From the NCBI GenBank assembly GCA_009784995.1, contig WQXE01000015.1, positions 1 through 21,340 of the forward strand: DNA of 21,340 nt, read 5' to 3'. Position numbers and translations under genes: made by a program. Numbering within the stretch: position 1 is the first letter of the stretch; each line of letters begins with the position of its first letter. The notes under the pieces were generated by a model. That model saw nothing but the letters and a program-made list of their open reading frames with translations. It did not search any database and was not told where the DNA came from. Source of the stretch: Treponema sp. (GTDB lineage Bacteria > Spirochaetota > Spirochaetia > Treponematales > Breznakiellaceae). Below, one piece after another: positions 1 to 8,318 of the stretch.

Positions 1-969
1 GCGGCTTTGGCGGCTTTTATGTCTTACTACGCGAATTTTATAATGCAGCAAATTAATATTAGTAACCGCCGCGTATATTTTTTAATCGCGTTATTTTATG
101 TAAACGTTATGACATTCGGTGTATATTTAAGCGTTTGGTCAAACCCGGATAAAGTCGCTTCAATTTTTACGTGTTTTTTATTATGTTCATTATTACTGTA
201 TATAAATCCGCCTCATTTTAATTTAGCTCTTACGATTTCCGCGTTGTCTGTTTTTTTAATATCTACAATTACAATTAAGACTCCTGATATGTGGATTTAT
301 GACATCGCGAATTCCTTGGTGGCGGGAGCTTTAAGTGTGTTTTTCTGCTGGCATATTACAAAATTACGCCTTGGGCTGGAAATAAGCGCGAATAATCTTG
401 AAGAAGAGCGTAATAAATATGTTGATCAAAGTATTACAGACGAATTAACTCAACTTAGAAACCGCCGTGATTTTAATCAGACTTTTCAGAGGTTTTTATC
501 AAATTACAGAGCGTCTGACGATTGGTTATGTATCGCTCTTGCCGACATCGACTTTTTTAAATTCTATAACGATCATTATGGACATCCGCAGGGGGATGAA
601 TGTTTGCGAGGTATCGGCGGCGCGTTGAATGCGTTGAATACATTAGGCGTATACGCGGCAAGGGTCGGCGGTGAGGAATTCGCTCTTTTATGGTTTGAAA
701 AAGATCCTGCCAATGTTGATAAAGTTATTAATCATTGGACAGAAACAATCAGAGATTTAAAAATACTGCATGATAAATCGAAGGTATCAAAATATGTTAC
801 GATGAGTATCGGTGTTTATGTAGTAAGATGCGGCTCTCGCCACGATACACATGAACTTTACGACCTCGCGGACAAGGCTCTTTATACCGCTAAAAGCTCG
901 GGGCGTAATTGCGCGGTTATTCTTGGTGACGAAATTAAACAATATAAGATAATGCCAAAGGGCGATTAA
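1..969 (+). CDS. Membrane-bound GGDEF diguanylate cyclase, 5' end outside the window
   Basis: Predicted diguanylate cyclase that makes the second messenger c-di-GMP from two GTP. The frame is open to base 1, and the first possible start (TTG at 7) is not convincing, so the protein very probably begins upstream. Numbering from that TTG, residues about 20-120 are hydrophobic and hold several membrane segments. A short helix leads into the GGDEF domain (about 135-310), which contains DELTQLRNRRDF, the metal/substrate segment DIDFFKFYNDHYGH and the active-site motif GGEEF at 221-225. The catalytic signature is intact. The RxxD inhibitory site normally five residues before GGEEF is absent, so classic product inhibition is unlikely. 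The protein ends nine bases before the rnz start, suggesting cotranscription. What signal the membrane part senses is not visible. Family assignment is secure; activity is inferred from the motifs. Confidence 0.88.
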   Translation, partial: AALAAFMSYYANFIMQQINISNRRVYFLIALFYVNVMTFGVYLSVWSNPDKVASIFTCFLLCSLLLYINPPHFNLALTISALSVFLISTITIKTPDMWIYDIANSLVAGALSVFFCWHITKLRLGLEISANNLEEERNKYVDQSITDELTQLRNRRDFNQTFQRFLSNYRASDDWLCIALADIDFFKFYNDHYGHPQGDECLRGIGGALNALNTLGVYAARVGGEEFALLWFEKDPANVDKVINHWTETIRDLKILHDKSKVSKYVTMSIGVYVVRCGSRHDTHELYDLADKALYTAKSSGRNCAVILGDEIKQYKIMPKGD

Positions 970-978
970 AATTTAAAA

Positions 979-1908
979 ATGAATCTTGAAGCTTTTGTAC
1001 TTGGCTGCGGCGGAATGATGCCGCTTCCCAATAGACATTTAACATCGGTTCTTTTAAGGCGGGAAGGAGAATTATTTCTTTTTGACTGCGGTGAAGGAAC
1101 TCAAGTTTCTTTGCGGCGGCTTAATCTGCGCTGGAAAAAAATATCTGTTATTTTTATCAGTCATACCCATGCCGATCATGTTACCGGGATTCCCGGGCTT
1201 TTAATGCTTTCGTCTCAGGTAGACAGGGACGATCCTCTTTATATTATTGGACCGCCTAAAATAGCTGAATATATCGAATCCAGCCGCCGTGTTTTGGACA
1301 TGTATATAAATTATGAAATAATTGTAAAAGAGATTACTTCTCCCGGCATTATTTATAAAGGAGACGGATTTCATGTACGATGTTTTCCTTTGTCGCATAC
1401 AAAGCCATGTTACGGTTATACACTGGAAGAGGAAGCCAGACCCGGAGAATTTTTTCCGCAAAAAGCTCAGGAACTAAATATTCCTGTCGGAAAATTATGG
1501 GGTAAATTGCAAAAAGGCGAAACAGTTCAAACAGAAGACGGAAGAACAATAAAACCGGAAGATGTAATGGGTAATCCCCGTATGGGCAGAAAATTTTCTT
1601 TTGTTACAGATTCGCTCGCGTCGCCGGAAATTTCTACACATGTTATGGGTTCCGATCTTTTTATCTGCGAAGGGATGTTCAGTAAAGATTTGATACAAGA
1701 CGCACATGCCAAAAAACATATGACAGCGTATGAAGCCGCCAAAATCGCCGCTTCTTCGCCGGGTGTAAAAAAACTCGCTTTAATTCATTACAGCCCGCGT
1801 TATACAGAATATGAATTAAAAAATTTATTAAAAGAAGCTCAGGAAGTTTTTCCGGATACAGTTCTTACCCGCGACCGTATGATATTCCCGATTGAATATC
1901 CCGATTGA
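979..1908 (+). CDS. rnz: Ribonuclease Z (tRNA 3'-processing endonuclease)
   Basis: Cytoplasmic zinc endonuclease of the metallo-beta-lactamase fold that cuts tRNA precursors after the discriminator base. At 309 residues it matches the short bacterial RNase Z form. The zinc motif HTHADH lies at residues 62-67, further likely ligands are H140 (SHTKP), D211 (FVTDS) and H270 (LIHYSPRY), and the segment AKKHMTAYEAA precedes the last motif. Residues about 150-185 (PGEFFPQKAQELNIPVGKLW) correspond to the exosite arm that grips the tRNA elbow and that distinguishes RNase Z from other MBL enzymes. The ATG follows the GGDEF gene by nine bases and has only a weak ribosome binding site, so translation may depend on upstream ribosomes. 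There is no truncation or missing ligand. Confidence 0.94.
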   Translation: MNLEAFVLGCGGMMPLPNRHLTSVLLRREGELFLFDCGEGTQVSLRRLNLRWKKISVIFISHTHADHVTGIPGLLMLSSQVDRDDPLYIIGPPKIAEYIESSRRVLDMYINYEIIVKEITSPGIIYKGDGFHVRCFPLSHTKPCYGYTLEEEARPGEFFPQKAQELNIPVGKLWGKLQKGETVQTEDGRTIKPEDVMGNPRMGRKFSFVTDSLASPEISTHVMGSDLFICEGMFSKDLIQDAHAKKHMTAYEAAKIAASSPGVKKLALIHYSPRYTEYELKNLLKEAQEVFPDTVLTRDRMIFPIEYPD

Positions 1909-1933
1909 ATATATTAAGTAATTTATATATTAT
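1905..1933 (+). promoter_or_regulatory. Sigma70-type promoter for the Gld-like transport operon
   Basis: TTGAAT (1905-1910), a 17-base spacer and TATTAT (1928-1933). The -35 box overlaps the end of rnz. The predicted transcription start falls at or next to the ATG at 1940, and no Shine-Dalgarno sequence precedes that ATG, so the transcript may be leaderless. Confidence 0.45.
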
Positions 1934-1939
1934 TATTCT

Positions 1940-2923
1940 ATGAACGCGCAAACAAAAATAGAAGTTAAAAATCTGTCTAAACATTACGGGAATGTAAAGG
2001 CGGTTAATGATGTTTCTTTTTCTGTTGGAGATAAAGAAGTACTTGGTTTTCTCGGTCCAAATGGCGCCGGTAAAACCACAATTATGAAAATTCTTACAGG
2101 TTTTCATTTTCCGTCGGACGGAACAGCTTTAATTGACGGCATCCCTGTTGATGAAAAACCGCTGGAAGTAAAAAAAAGAATCGGTTATTTGCCGGAAAAT
2201 GTCCCTCTTTACGGCGATCTTACTGTCGATGAATATTTAAACTTTGCCGCTGAATCTCATAACATTCCAAAACAAAATAAAGAAACAGCCATTAATGTAA
2301 GTCTTGAAGCTTGCGCTCTTACATCATATAGAAGCAGAAGAATTGAAACTCTTTCCAAAGGCTATCGCCAAAGAACAGGTCTCGCGCAGGCGATACTTCA
2401 TGATCCTCCTATTTTAATTTTGGACGAACCTACTACAGGTCTTGATCCAAACCAGATTATAGAAATACGTTCTTTAATAAAAGAACTTGGTAAAAGAAAA
2501 ACAGTTATTCTTTCCACTCATATTTTACAGGAAGTAGAAGCAATCTGTTCGCAGGTTTTAATTATTAATGACGGAAAAATAGCCGCGCAGGGGAAACCGG
2601 AAGAAATTGCCGGTTCCATAAAAGGCGGCGATACCTGGGAGCTTATTTTAAAACATACGAGCGCGAAAGACGCATCAAACGATGTAAAAGAAAAATTATC
2701 AGCTCTTGGCAGCCTAACCAATATATCTGTTAATGCTTTAGGCAATCAGTTAACCGGAGCCGCTTTTTTTATTCCGGCGCGCGATGACGATTCAAATACT
2801 GGAGAAAGAATTTTTGACTGGGCTGTAAATAACGGTTTAAAAATACTTGAAATGAACAGAAAAAAATTAAGTATCGAAGATATCTTTGTAAAACTTACAA
2901 AAGATGAACAGGAGTCTAAATGA
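1940..2923 (+). CDS. ABC transporter ATP-binding protein, GldA/CcmA-like
   Basis: ATPase subunit of an ABC-2 type exporter, expected on the cytoplasmic face of the inner membrane with the permease encoded next. All nucleotide-binding motifs are present: Walker A GPNGAGKTT at residues 39-47, the signature LSKGY at 138-142 (a variant of LSGGQ common in this subfamily), Walker B ILILDEP with D162/E163, and the H-loop His at 194 (STHIL). About 100 residues beyond the core form a C-terminal extension typical of GldA/NosF/drug-export ATPases. The stop overlaps the permease start as ATGA. Order and partners (permease, GldG-like, DUF4340) match the Gld-type transporter seen in Bacteroidota and spirochaetes. 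The substrate cannot be told from sequence. Confidence 0.9.
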   Translation: MNAQTKIEVKNLSKHYGNVKAVNDVSFSVGDKEVLGFLGPNGAGKTTIMKILTGFHFPSDGTALIDGIPVDEKPLEVKKRIGYLPENVPLYGDLTVDEYLNFAAESHNIPKQNKETAINVSLEACALTSYRSRRIETLSKGYRQRTGLAQAILHDPPILILDEPTTGLDPNQIIEIRSLIKELGKRKTVILSTHILQEVEAICSQVLIINDGKIAAQGKPEEIAGSIKGGDTWELILKHTSAKDASNDVKEKLSALGSLTNISVNALGNQLTGAAFFIPARDDDSNTGERIFDWAVNNGLKILEMNRKKLSIEDIFVKLTKDEQESK

Positions 2924-3657
2924 AAAATATTATTCCATACCGCGCTTTTACACTCGCGAAAAAAGAATTTTTACAGTATTTAAACTCACCAGCGTTTTAC
3001 GGAGCCGCTGTTTTCTTTTTAATTTTTACTTCCGTGTGGCTGTTTTTTTTCAGGCAGCTTTTCGCCAGCGGTCAGGCGACATTACGTCCGTATTTTGACA
3101 TTTTTCCAATTGTTTTTATTTTGGTAATTCCCGTTATAACAATGAAAAGCTGGGCGGAAGAACGAAAAACAGGCACTGTAGAAATATTATTAACAATGCC
3201 TTTTACAGAATGGGATCTAGTCCTTGGAAAATTTTTCGCCTGTCTTGGCGCGTTAACCGTAATGTTATTATTAACTGTTCCGCTTCCTTTAACTCTTTTA
3301 AGTCTTGGAAGTTTTGACGCGGGTATGATCTTTTGTGAATACCTTGGAGCGTTTTTACTTGGCGCTTGCGCAATCGCTCTTGGTTTATTAATGTCGTGTT
3401 TTTCCAAAAATCAGGCAAGCGCGTTTTTAGGTACGACTGTGGTTTTAATGGTGGTAATGTTGATTGAACAAATTGTATTTATTTTTGGTCTTTCCGGCTG
3501 GCTTGCCGGAATTATTAATTTTGTTTCACTGGCGTATCATTTTGAAAGTTTTACAAAAGGTTTAGCGGATTCAAGGCACCTTGCGTTTTTTATTTTAACT
3601 ACAGCGTTATTTTTATTTATTAACACAAGGGTTATTCTGTTCAGGAAGTGGAAATAG
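2920..3657 (+). CDS. ABC-2 type permease, GldF-like
   Basis: Integral membrane subunit partnered with the preceding ATPase. At 245 residues it has about six hydrophobic segments, for example residues 25-45, 60-80, 105-130, 140-165, 170-195 and 220-240. The segment MKSWAEERKTGTVEILLTMP is the family's characteristic cytoplasmic loop (WxEERKxGTxExLLTxP), which contacts the ATPase. AGGAG lies six bases before its ATG, which overlaps the ATPase stop by four bases, indicating translational coupling. Length and motif fit GldF rather than larger drug-export permeases. Role in export of an unknown substrate is inferred from the family. Confidence 0.87.
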   Translation: MKNIIPYRAFTLAKKEFLQYLNSPAFYGAAVFFLIFTSVWLFFFRQLFASGQATLRPYFDIFPIVFILVIPVITMKSWAEERKTGTVEILLTMPFTEWDLVLGKFFACLGALTVMLLLTVPLPLTLLSLGSFDAGMIFCEYLGAFLLGACAIALGLLMSCFSKNQASAFLGTTVVLMVVMLIEQIVFIFGLSGWLAGIINFVSLAYHFESFTKGLADSRHLAFFILTTALFLFINTRVILFRKWK

Positions 3658-3668
3658 GGAAGTATGAT

Positions 3669-5300
3669 ATGAACAAAAGACAAACAACAATTATAACAGT
3701 TTTATCCGTTGTCGCGTTTATTCTTGCTTTAATGGTAAGCGATCGTTTTTGGTTTCGCCTGGATCTTACAAAAAATAAAGCGTACACAATATCGCAGGTT
3801 TCCCGTAACCTTCACAGAGAAATCCCTGAAACAGTAAATATTACATATTATGTTTCAGACAGGCTCAGAGGTATTTTCCCGACAGTCGGAGATATCGAAG
3901 ATACATTGGTTGAATATACCGCGTACTCCAGAGGAAAAATTCGCCTAACAGTAAAAGATCCTGTTAGAACCGGAGTTTCCAGAATGATAGAAGAGCTGGG
4001 GCTAGTACCAAGGCAAATACAAAATGTTGAACAGGATCAAGCCAGTTTTATTACAATTTATTCCGGAATTGTTATTGAATATCTGGATAGAGTAGAAGTG
4101 CTTCCGTGGATTGAATCTACAGAAACCCTGGAATACGATCTTACAACAAGAATACGTTCGATGGTTAATAACAGCGAAAGGCTGATAGGAATTATTGTTG
4201 GAGATTACTTCAGACAATGGAGAAGTGATTTTAATTTAATTGATATGTATTTGACTAATGCCGGTTATAAAATACGCTTAATTCAAAATGGCGAAGAAAT
4301 ACCTGATAATCTGCCTGTTTTATTTGTACTTGGCGGTGTAGAAGATTTTGACAATTTTGCTTTATACAGAATCGACAGATATATTCAACTTGGCGGAAAA
4401 GTTTTTTTCGCGGTTAAAGGCGTATATGTAGATACAATTCGAGGTTCGATAGAAGCAAGGCATTTAATTGATTTTGGACTGCTTGATATGATTCAATCTT
4501 ATGGCGCGGTTATTAGATCGGAACTTGTTTTGGACAGAACAGCTTTGGCTATTCAATATCATTCAATGACAGCGACAGGCAGCAGCGTATTACGTACCGC
4601 GCGTTATCCATTTTGGATAAATGTATTGGGTTCCAATGGAAATTCGGAGCATCCTGTAAGCGCGGGTTTTAACGGAATTGATTTATATTGGGCAAGTCCG
4701 CTTGGATTATATCCTCCCGCGAATGTAGAAGCGGTTCCACTGTTTACCAGTACTCCTGAAGCCTGGACTGTAAGAGAAGAGATGAATACTGTTCCCGGCG
4801 CTCCGTCTTATTTACTGGAAATTGAAGCGATTGATACAAGAGGAGAAAAAATTCTTGGCGCCGCTTTAACAGGTTTATTCCCAAGTTTTTTTAGCGGAGT
4901 TGAAAAACCTGTACGCGAAGGTTTGGATGAACAGCTTCCTGATATGCCGGCGGTTTCCAGGAATTCGCGCGTTATTGTTATCGGTGATACTGATTTTATA
5001 ACTGATATGATGACAGCTACACAAAATGTACAACGCGGCGAACGGCAAAACCTTGATTTTGTTTTGCGCGTAGCGGATTGGCTTTTAAATGATGACGATG
5101 TAATTGAAATAAGAAACAGGCTGCCAACTGTCGGACGTTTTGACAAAATTCTTGATGAAGCGCGGCGGGCTAATGTTATGAACTTTGTACAAATTGTTAA
5201 TGTAGGATTAATTCCTTTACTTGTAATTGCCGCGGGAATTATTATCGCGTTTAGGCGAAAATCACTCGCTAAAAATAAGGAGACAATAAATGACATATAA
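3669..5300 (+). CDS. GldG-like ABC transporter auxiliary protein
   Basis: Membrane-anchored auxiliary subunit of the Gld-type exporter (ABC_transp_aux/GldG family), 543 residues from the chosen ATG (MNKRQTT). A GTG 21 bases upstream is in frame, but it overlaps the permease gene and lies before the purine-rich GGGA, so the ATG is preferred. There is one membrane helix near residues 7-25 and another close to the C terminus (about 508-530), enclosing a large extracytoplasmic region. The N-terminal region (LTKNKAYTISQVSRNLHREI, then ITYYVSD) has the thioredoxin-like opening typical of GldG. A second region resembles glutamine-amidotransferase-like folds used for ligand or protein binding (LPVLFVLGGVEDF, VIGDTDFITDMM). 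It overlaps the following DUF4340 gene by 11 bases. Confidence 0.85.
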   Translation: MNKRQTTIITVLSVVAFILALMVSDRFWFRLDLTKNKAYTISQVSRNLHREIPETVNITYYVSDRLRGIFPTVGDIEDTLVEYTAYSRGKIRLTVKDPVRTGVSRMIEELGLVPRQIQNVEQDQASFITIYSGIVIEYLDRVEVLPWIESTETLEYDLTTRIRSMVNNSERLIGIIVGDYFRQWRSDFNLIDMYLTNAGYKIRLIQNGEEIPDNLPVLFVLGGVEDFDNFALYRIDRYIQLGGKVFFAVKGVYVDTIRGSIEARHLIDFGLLDMIQSYGAVIRSELVLDRTALAIQYHSMTATGSSVLRTARYPFWINVLGSNGNSEHPVSAGFNGIDLYWASPLGLYPPANVEAVPLFTSTPEAWTVREEMNTVPGAPSYLLEIEAIDTRGEKILGAALTGLFPSFFSGVEKPVREGLDEQLPDMPAVSRNSRVIVIGDTDFITDMMTATQNVQRGERQNLDFVLRVADWLLNDDDVIEIRNRLPTVGRFDKILDEARRANVMNFVQIVNVGLIPLLVIAAGIIIAFRRKSLAKNKETINDI

Positions 5301-6240
5301 AAACCGGCTTATTTGCCTTCTTTCCTTGATTGGTGTTTTATTACTGGCATATATTGGAAGTTTTATTTTTAATTACGATTGGAGTAATGAAAGGTCCGCG
5401 TCTTATGTTTGGCTGGATTCAAAAGCCGCGGAAAGAACAACAAAAATTTCTGTTAGTTCATTTGGGCAGGAATTTGAAATAACAAAGAGAAATTCCAATT
5501 GGTTTATAATGTATGATGGTGTTGAATATCCCGCGCGTCAATCGCGAATCGACGATTTTTTAAGAATATTTACAACACGTTCTCCCTGGCCTGTCCGCGC
5601 TTCGAGCAGTTCTTCTCATGAACCTTTAGGGCTAGGAGATGGAGCGTGTAGAGTAACAGTGTTTGGAGATTATTCTGTAATACTTGATTTATTAATAGGT
5701 GACGATGATATCATGGGGCGTGAATCGTTTTTTCGCAAAGCCGGTCAAAATGAGGTTCGTTCAGGTGATGTCAGTATAAGAGCGTATTTATCCGGTTTAA
5801 TTACAAGCTGGTATAATCTGCGTATTATTCCTGAAAGCGACGGCGGCTTCGCGGATGTAAACAATGTACAAAGGCTTACTGTCATTAACGGTGATGATCC
5901 TGATGTTGTACAGCGTTTCACGCGCGCTAACAGAAGATGGGATATTTCCGGTATTTCTGTTACATCACCCGATACTTCCAGTATCGAAAGTTATATAGAT
6001 TTTATTTTAAACGCGGAAGGCGAAGATTTTCTTGATCCCGCATTAGCTGAAGATATTTCGTTTGATTACAGCCGTATTGTAATTGAGTTTGGAAACGGCA
6101 ATATTATTACAATTCGTATAAGCGATTTTGATGAAGTCCACAAGCGTTACGCCAGAGTCAGTAACAGTAATCATACTTTTGTAATTCCTTTATGGGTTTC
6201 TTTTAGGCTTTTTAGAGACGCTGATTTTTTTGAACTGTAA
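5290..6240 (+). CDS. DUF4340-domain membrane-anchored protein
   Basis: 316-residue protein with an N-terminal membrane anchor (about residues 7-25) and an extracytoplasmic beta-rich region of the DUF4340 type. The pattern WFIMYDGVEYPARQSRIDDFLR near residues 73-94 is the usual repeat unit of this family, and a related unit (RWDISG...IESYIDFILNA) recurs near 217-245. AAGGAG lies eight bases before the ATG. It is the last gene of the transport operon and its start sits inside the GldG-like gene. DUF4340 proteins typically sit next to gldAFG-like genes; their biochemical role is not established. I infer a structural or substrate-handling part in the exporter, nothing more specific. Confidence 0.82.
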   Translation: MTYKNRLICLLSLIGVLLLAYIGSFIFNYDWSNERSASYVWLDSKAAERTTKISVSSFGQEFEITKRNSNWFIMYDGVEYPARQSRIDDFLRIFTTRSPWPVRASSSSSHEPLGLGDGACRVTVFGDYSVILDLLIGDDDIMGRESFFRKAGQNEVRSGDVSIRAYLSGLITSWYNLRIIPESDGGFADVNNVQRLTVINGDDPDVVQRFTRANRRWDISGISVTSPDTSSIESYIDFILNAEGEDFLDPALAEDISFDYSRIVIEFGNGNIITIRISDFDEVHKRYARVSNSNHTFVIPLWVSFRLFRDADFFEL

Positions 6241-6253
6241 AAAAACTTTTACA
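6236..6253. terminator. Weak A/T hairpin between convergent genes
   Basis: TGTAAAA, a four-base AAAC loop, then TTTTACA: a seven-base-pair inverted repeat spanning the stop of the DUF4340 gene and the end of the minus-strand gene. Its A/U-only composition makes it a weak candidate bidirectional terminator. Confidence 0.25.
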
Positions 6254-6254
6254 T

Positions 6255-7448
6255 TTAATTAAACGTGCGTATATAATCCCTGTATTTTTCCGGATCGCTT
6301 TTAAACGCTATAATGGTTGTCGCGGGATCGTTTTTCGCTTTTTTAAGAGCTTCCTTTGTTTCCAGCATTATTCTTTCAGCGTTTAAAAGCCTTCCTGACC
6401 GCGATGATAATCCAATCTTCATATTAAAAATTGAATCTTCATTATGCTGGAATTTTTCCATTATACGCTGATAAAACTTTTCTGACTTTTCAATCGCGTT
6501 TTCAAGACCTGTTCCCGGTAAAATAACGGCGATGCCATGTTTACCGAATTCAAATAATAAATCCCTTGATGTATAAAAAGACACGGCTTCATCCGCTGTT
6601 ATTACATACATATCGTCGTTTGGAATATTAATAAAATCCATCAATACAAGCGAAAGATCTTTTTCTGTTGATGAACAGCGGTGTAATTCTGAATCCAGGC
6701 GATCTTTTATATATTCTTCCCATCCTATGTTACTTCTTGGTGAATATAAACCTTTTGGAGTTGATTTTGATTCTGAAAATACTTTTTGCGGAGGAAGGAT
6801 AGTTACAGATTCCTTTTCGTAAACGGACATTTTTTTCTTTTTTGCTTCGGGAGTTGGAACTAAAACCATTTCTCCTCTTACAGGTTTAGCGAATAATAGC
6901 TGTAACAACATGGTAATAAACGCGATAGCGAAACCAACCGCTATAATAATGAGTGTTTCTTTTAATATTTTTGAAAACGCGTTAAAATCATAAGCGCTGG
7001 CGACAGCTTTAATATTGGCGTTTCGTATATCAAAAATATCCAATGGCTGATAAAGAGTTTCATTTGAAAAACTGAATTTATTTTTAAATCTGGGAGTTGT
7101 ATTATTCACCCACTCTATCGCGAAATCTCTTTGTTTTTCAAACGCGTAAACATTGTCTGATCCTGTTATAATCAAAGCTTCGATGCTTTTGGTTGTTATT
7201 AAAGAATTGTTTATGGCTTGTATATATCTTTCGTTTAAAAAGCCATTAACTGACTGGGATTGAGCGAGATTCGCCATTTGAGAAAATTCGATTTTAATAA
7301 CTTCTTTGCGTTGTTCAATATTTAAATAGATGCGTACCGCACCCTGAACCAACGCAAAAAGGTAGATAATGATGCAAAATGCCGCGATTATCGAACCAAC
7401 AGTTGATAAATTCCTGGTTTTGTTTCTTTGTATTTCCATATTATTCAT
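6255..7448 (-). CDS. Membrane sensor protein with degenerate GGDEF-like domain
   Basis: 397 residues from the ATG encoding MNNMEIQR (a second ATG three codons on is possible; a TTG further upstream would overlap the divergent gene). Topology: helix at about 17-38, an extracytoplasmic sensor-like region of about 125 residues, a second helix at about 165-187, then a cytoplasmic linker and a C-terminal domain (about 255-395) with the layout of a GGDEF fold (EYIKDRLDSELHRC, DLSLVLMDF, FEFGKHGIAVILPGTG). Where GGDEF should be, FGKHG is found, so cyclase activity is not expected; it may bind a ligand or a partner, or merely retain the fold. It is divergent to the MEMO-family gene and convergent with the transport operon. 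Family membership is inferred from pattern, not from an intact motif. Confidence 0.7.
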   Translation of the reverse strand: MNNMEIQRNKTRNLSTVGSIIAAFCIIIYLFALVQGAVRIYLNIEQRKEVIKIEFSQMANLAQSQSVNGFLNERYIQAINNSLITTKSIEALIITGSDNVYAFEKQRDFAIEWVNNTTPRFKNKFSFSNETLYQPLDIFDIRNANIKAVASAYDFNAFSKILKETLIIIAVGFAIAFITMLLQLLFAKPVRGEMVLVPTPEAKKKKMSVYEKESVTILPPQKVFSESKSTPKGLYSPRSNIGWEEYIKDRLDSELHRCSSTEKDLSLVLMDFINIPNDDMYVITADEAVSFYTSRDLLFEFGKHGIAVILPGTGLENAIEKSEKFYQRIMEKFQHNEDSIFNMKIGLSSRSGRLLNAERIMLETKEALKKAKNDPATTIIAFKSDPEKYRDYIRTFN

Positions 7449-7478
7449 ATCTCTGTTATAATTATCGGTAGATTTATC

Positions 7479-8318
7479 ATGCAAATAAGAGAATATTCAC
7501 TGCCCGCAGGCTGGTTTCCCCATGATTCTGACTCTGTCCGGGGGTTTCTTTCGGACTATAAACCCGGCAAAAAAGGGTTATTTTCCTGCCAGGCGGCTAT
7601 TTGTCCACACGCGGGCTGGTATTATAGCGGTAAAATAGCCGCGCTTGGCTTCGCTTCCTTAAAACCTCAAATTGATACCATTGTTATATTGGGCGGGCAT
7701 TTGCCAGCCGATATTCAACCTTTATTCGCTATGGAAGACGCTGTTAGAACTCCCTTTGGTATAATGCCAATTGATAATGAATTGCGCGGCGTTTTAATGG
7801 ATAAATTAAATGGCAAGGAAGATCGATACCGTGATAATACAATCGAAGTTTTACTTCCCATGGCGCGTTTTTTCTTCCCGGATTCGCGTGTTTTATGGCT
7901 GCGCCTTCCCGCGAATACTGAATCATTTGAATATGGAAAGATTATTTCAAAAACAGCGGCAAAATTAAAAAAGAAAATCAATGTAGTCGCTTCCGCGGAT
8001 TTAACCCATTACGGCAGGAACTACGGTTTTTCACCCAAAGGAAGCGGCAAACAAGCGTTAGACTGGGTTAGAAATGAAAATGACGCGGGTTTTATTAAAG
8101 CTGTGGAATCAGGTGATTATAAAAAAACATTACTTCACGCGGAAGAAAATTCTTCTACATGTTCCGCGGGAGCTGTATTGGGAGTTTTGGGTTTTGCTTT
8201 TGAACAAGGTCTTGATAACGCGAAACTTTTGGAATATTCAACCAGCGCTGATAAAGATGACAGCTCAATTATTCCCGATTCATTTGTCGGATACGCGGCA
8301 ATGGCGTTTGGTGTTTAA
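7479..8318 (+). CDS. MEMO1-family protein (AmmeMemoRadiSam system B type)
   Basis: 279-residue member of the MEMO1 family, which shares the fold of extradiol dioxygenases. The ATG encoding MQIREYSLPAGWFP is chosen; in-frame upstream codons overlap the divergent gene and look non-coding. Visible family motifs are PHAGWYYSG (43-51, His44), GGHLPADI (His74), NTIEVLLPM (120-128), SADLTHYG (172-179) and STCSAGAVLG (Cys228). His44, His74 and Cys228 align with the metal-binding triad described for human MEMO1. The position usually His in the EHSIEVQLP motif is Asn120 here. No radical-SAM or AMMECR1 partner is visible nearby, so its function in this organism is open. Its stop overlaps the stop of the convergent DUF115 gene by three bases inside TTAA. 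Confidence 0.85.
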   Translation: MQIREYSLPAGWFPHDSDSVRGFLSDYKPGKKGLFSCQAAICPHAGWYYSGKIAALGFASLKPQIDTIVILGGHLPADIQPLFAMEDAVRTPFGIMPIDNELRGVLMDKLNGKEDRYRDNTIEVLLPMARFFFPDSRVLWLRLPANTESFEYGKIISKTAAKLKKKINVVASADLTHYGRNYGFSPKGSGKQALDWVRNENDAGFIKAVESGDYKKTLLHAEENSSTCSAGAVLGVLGFAFEQGLDNAKLLEYSTSADKDDSSIIPDSFVGYAAMAFGV

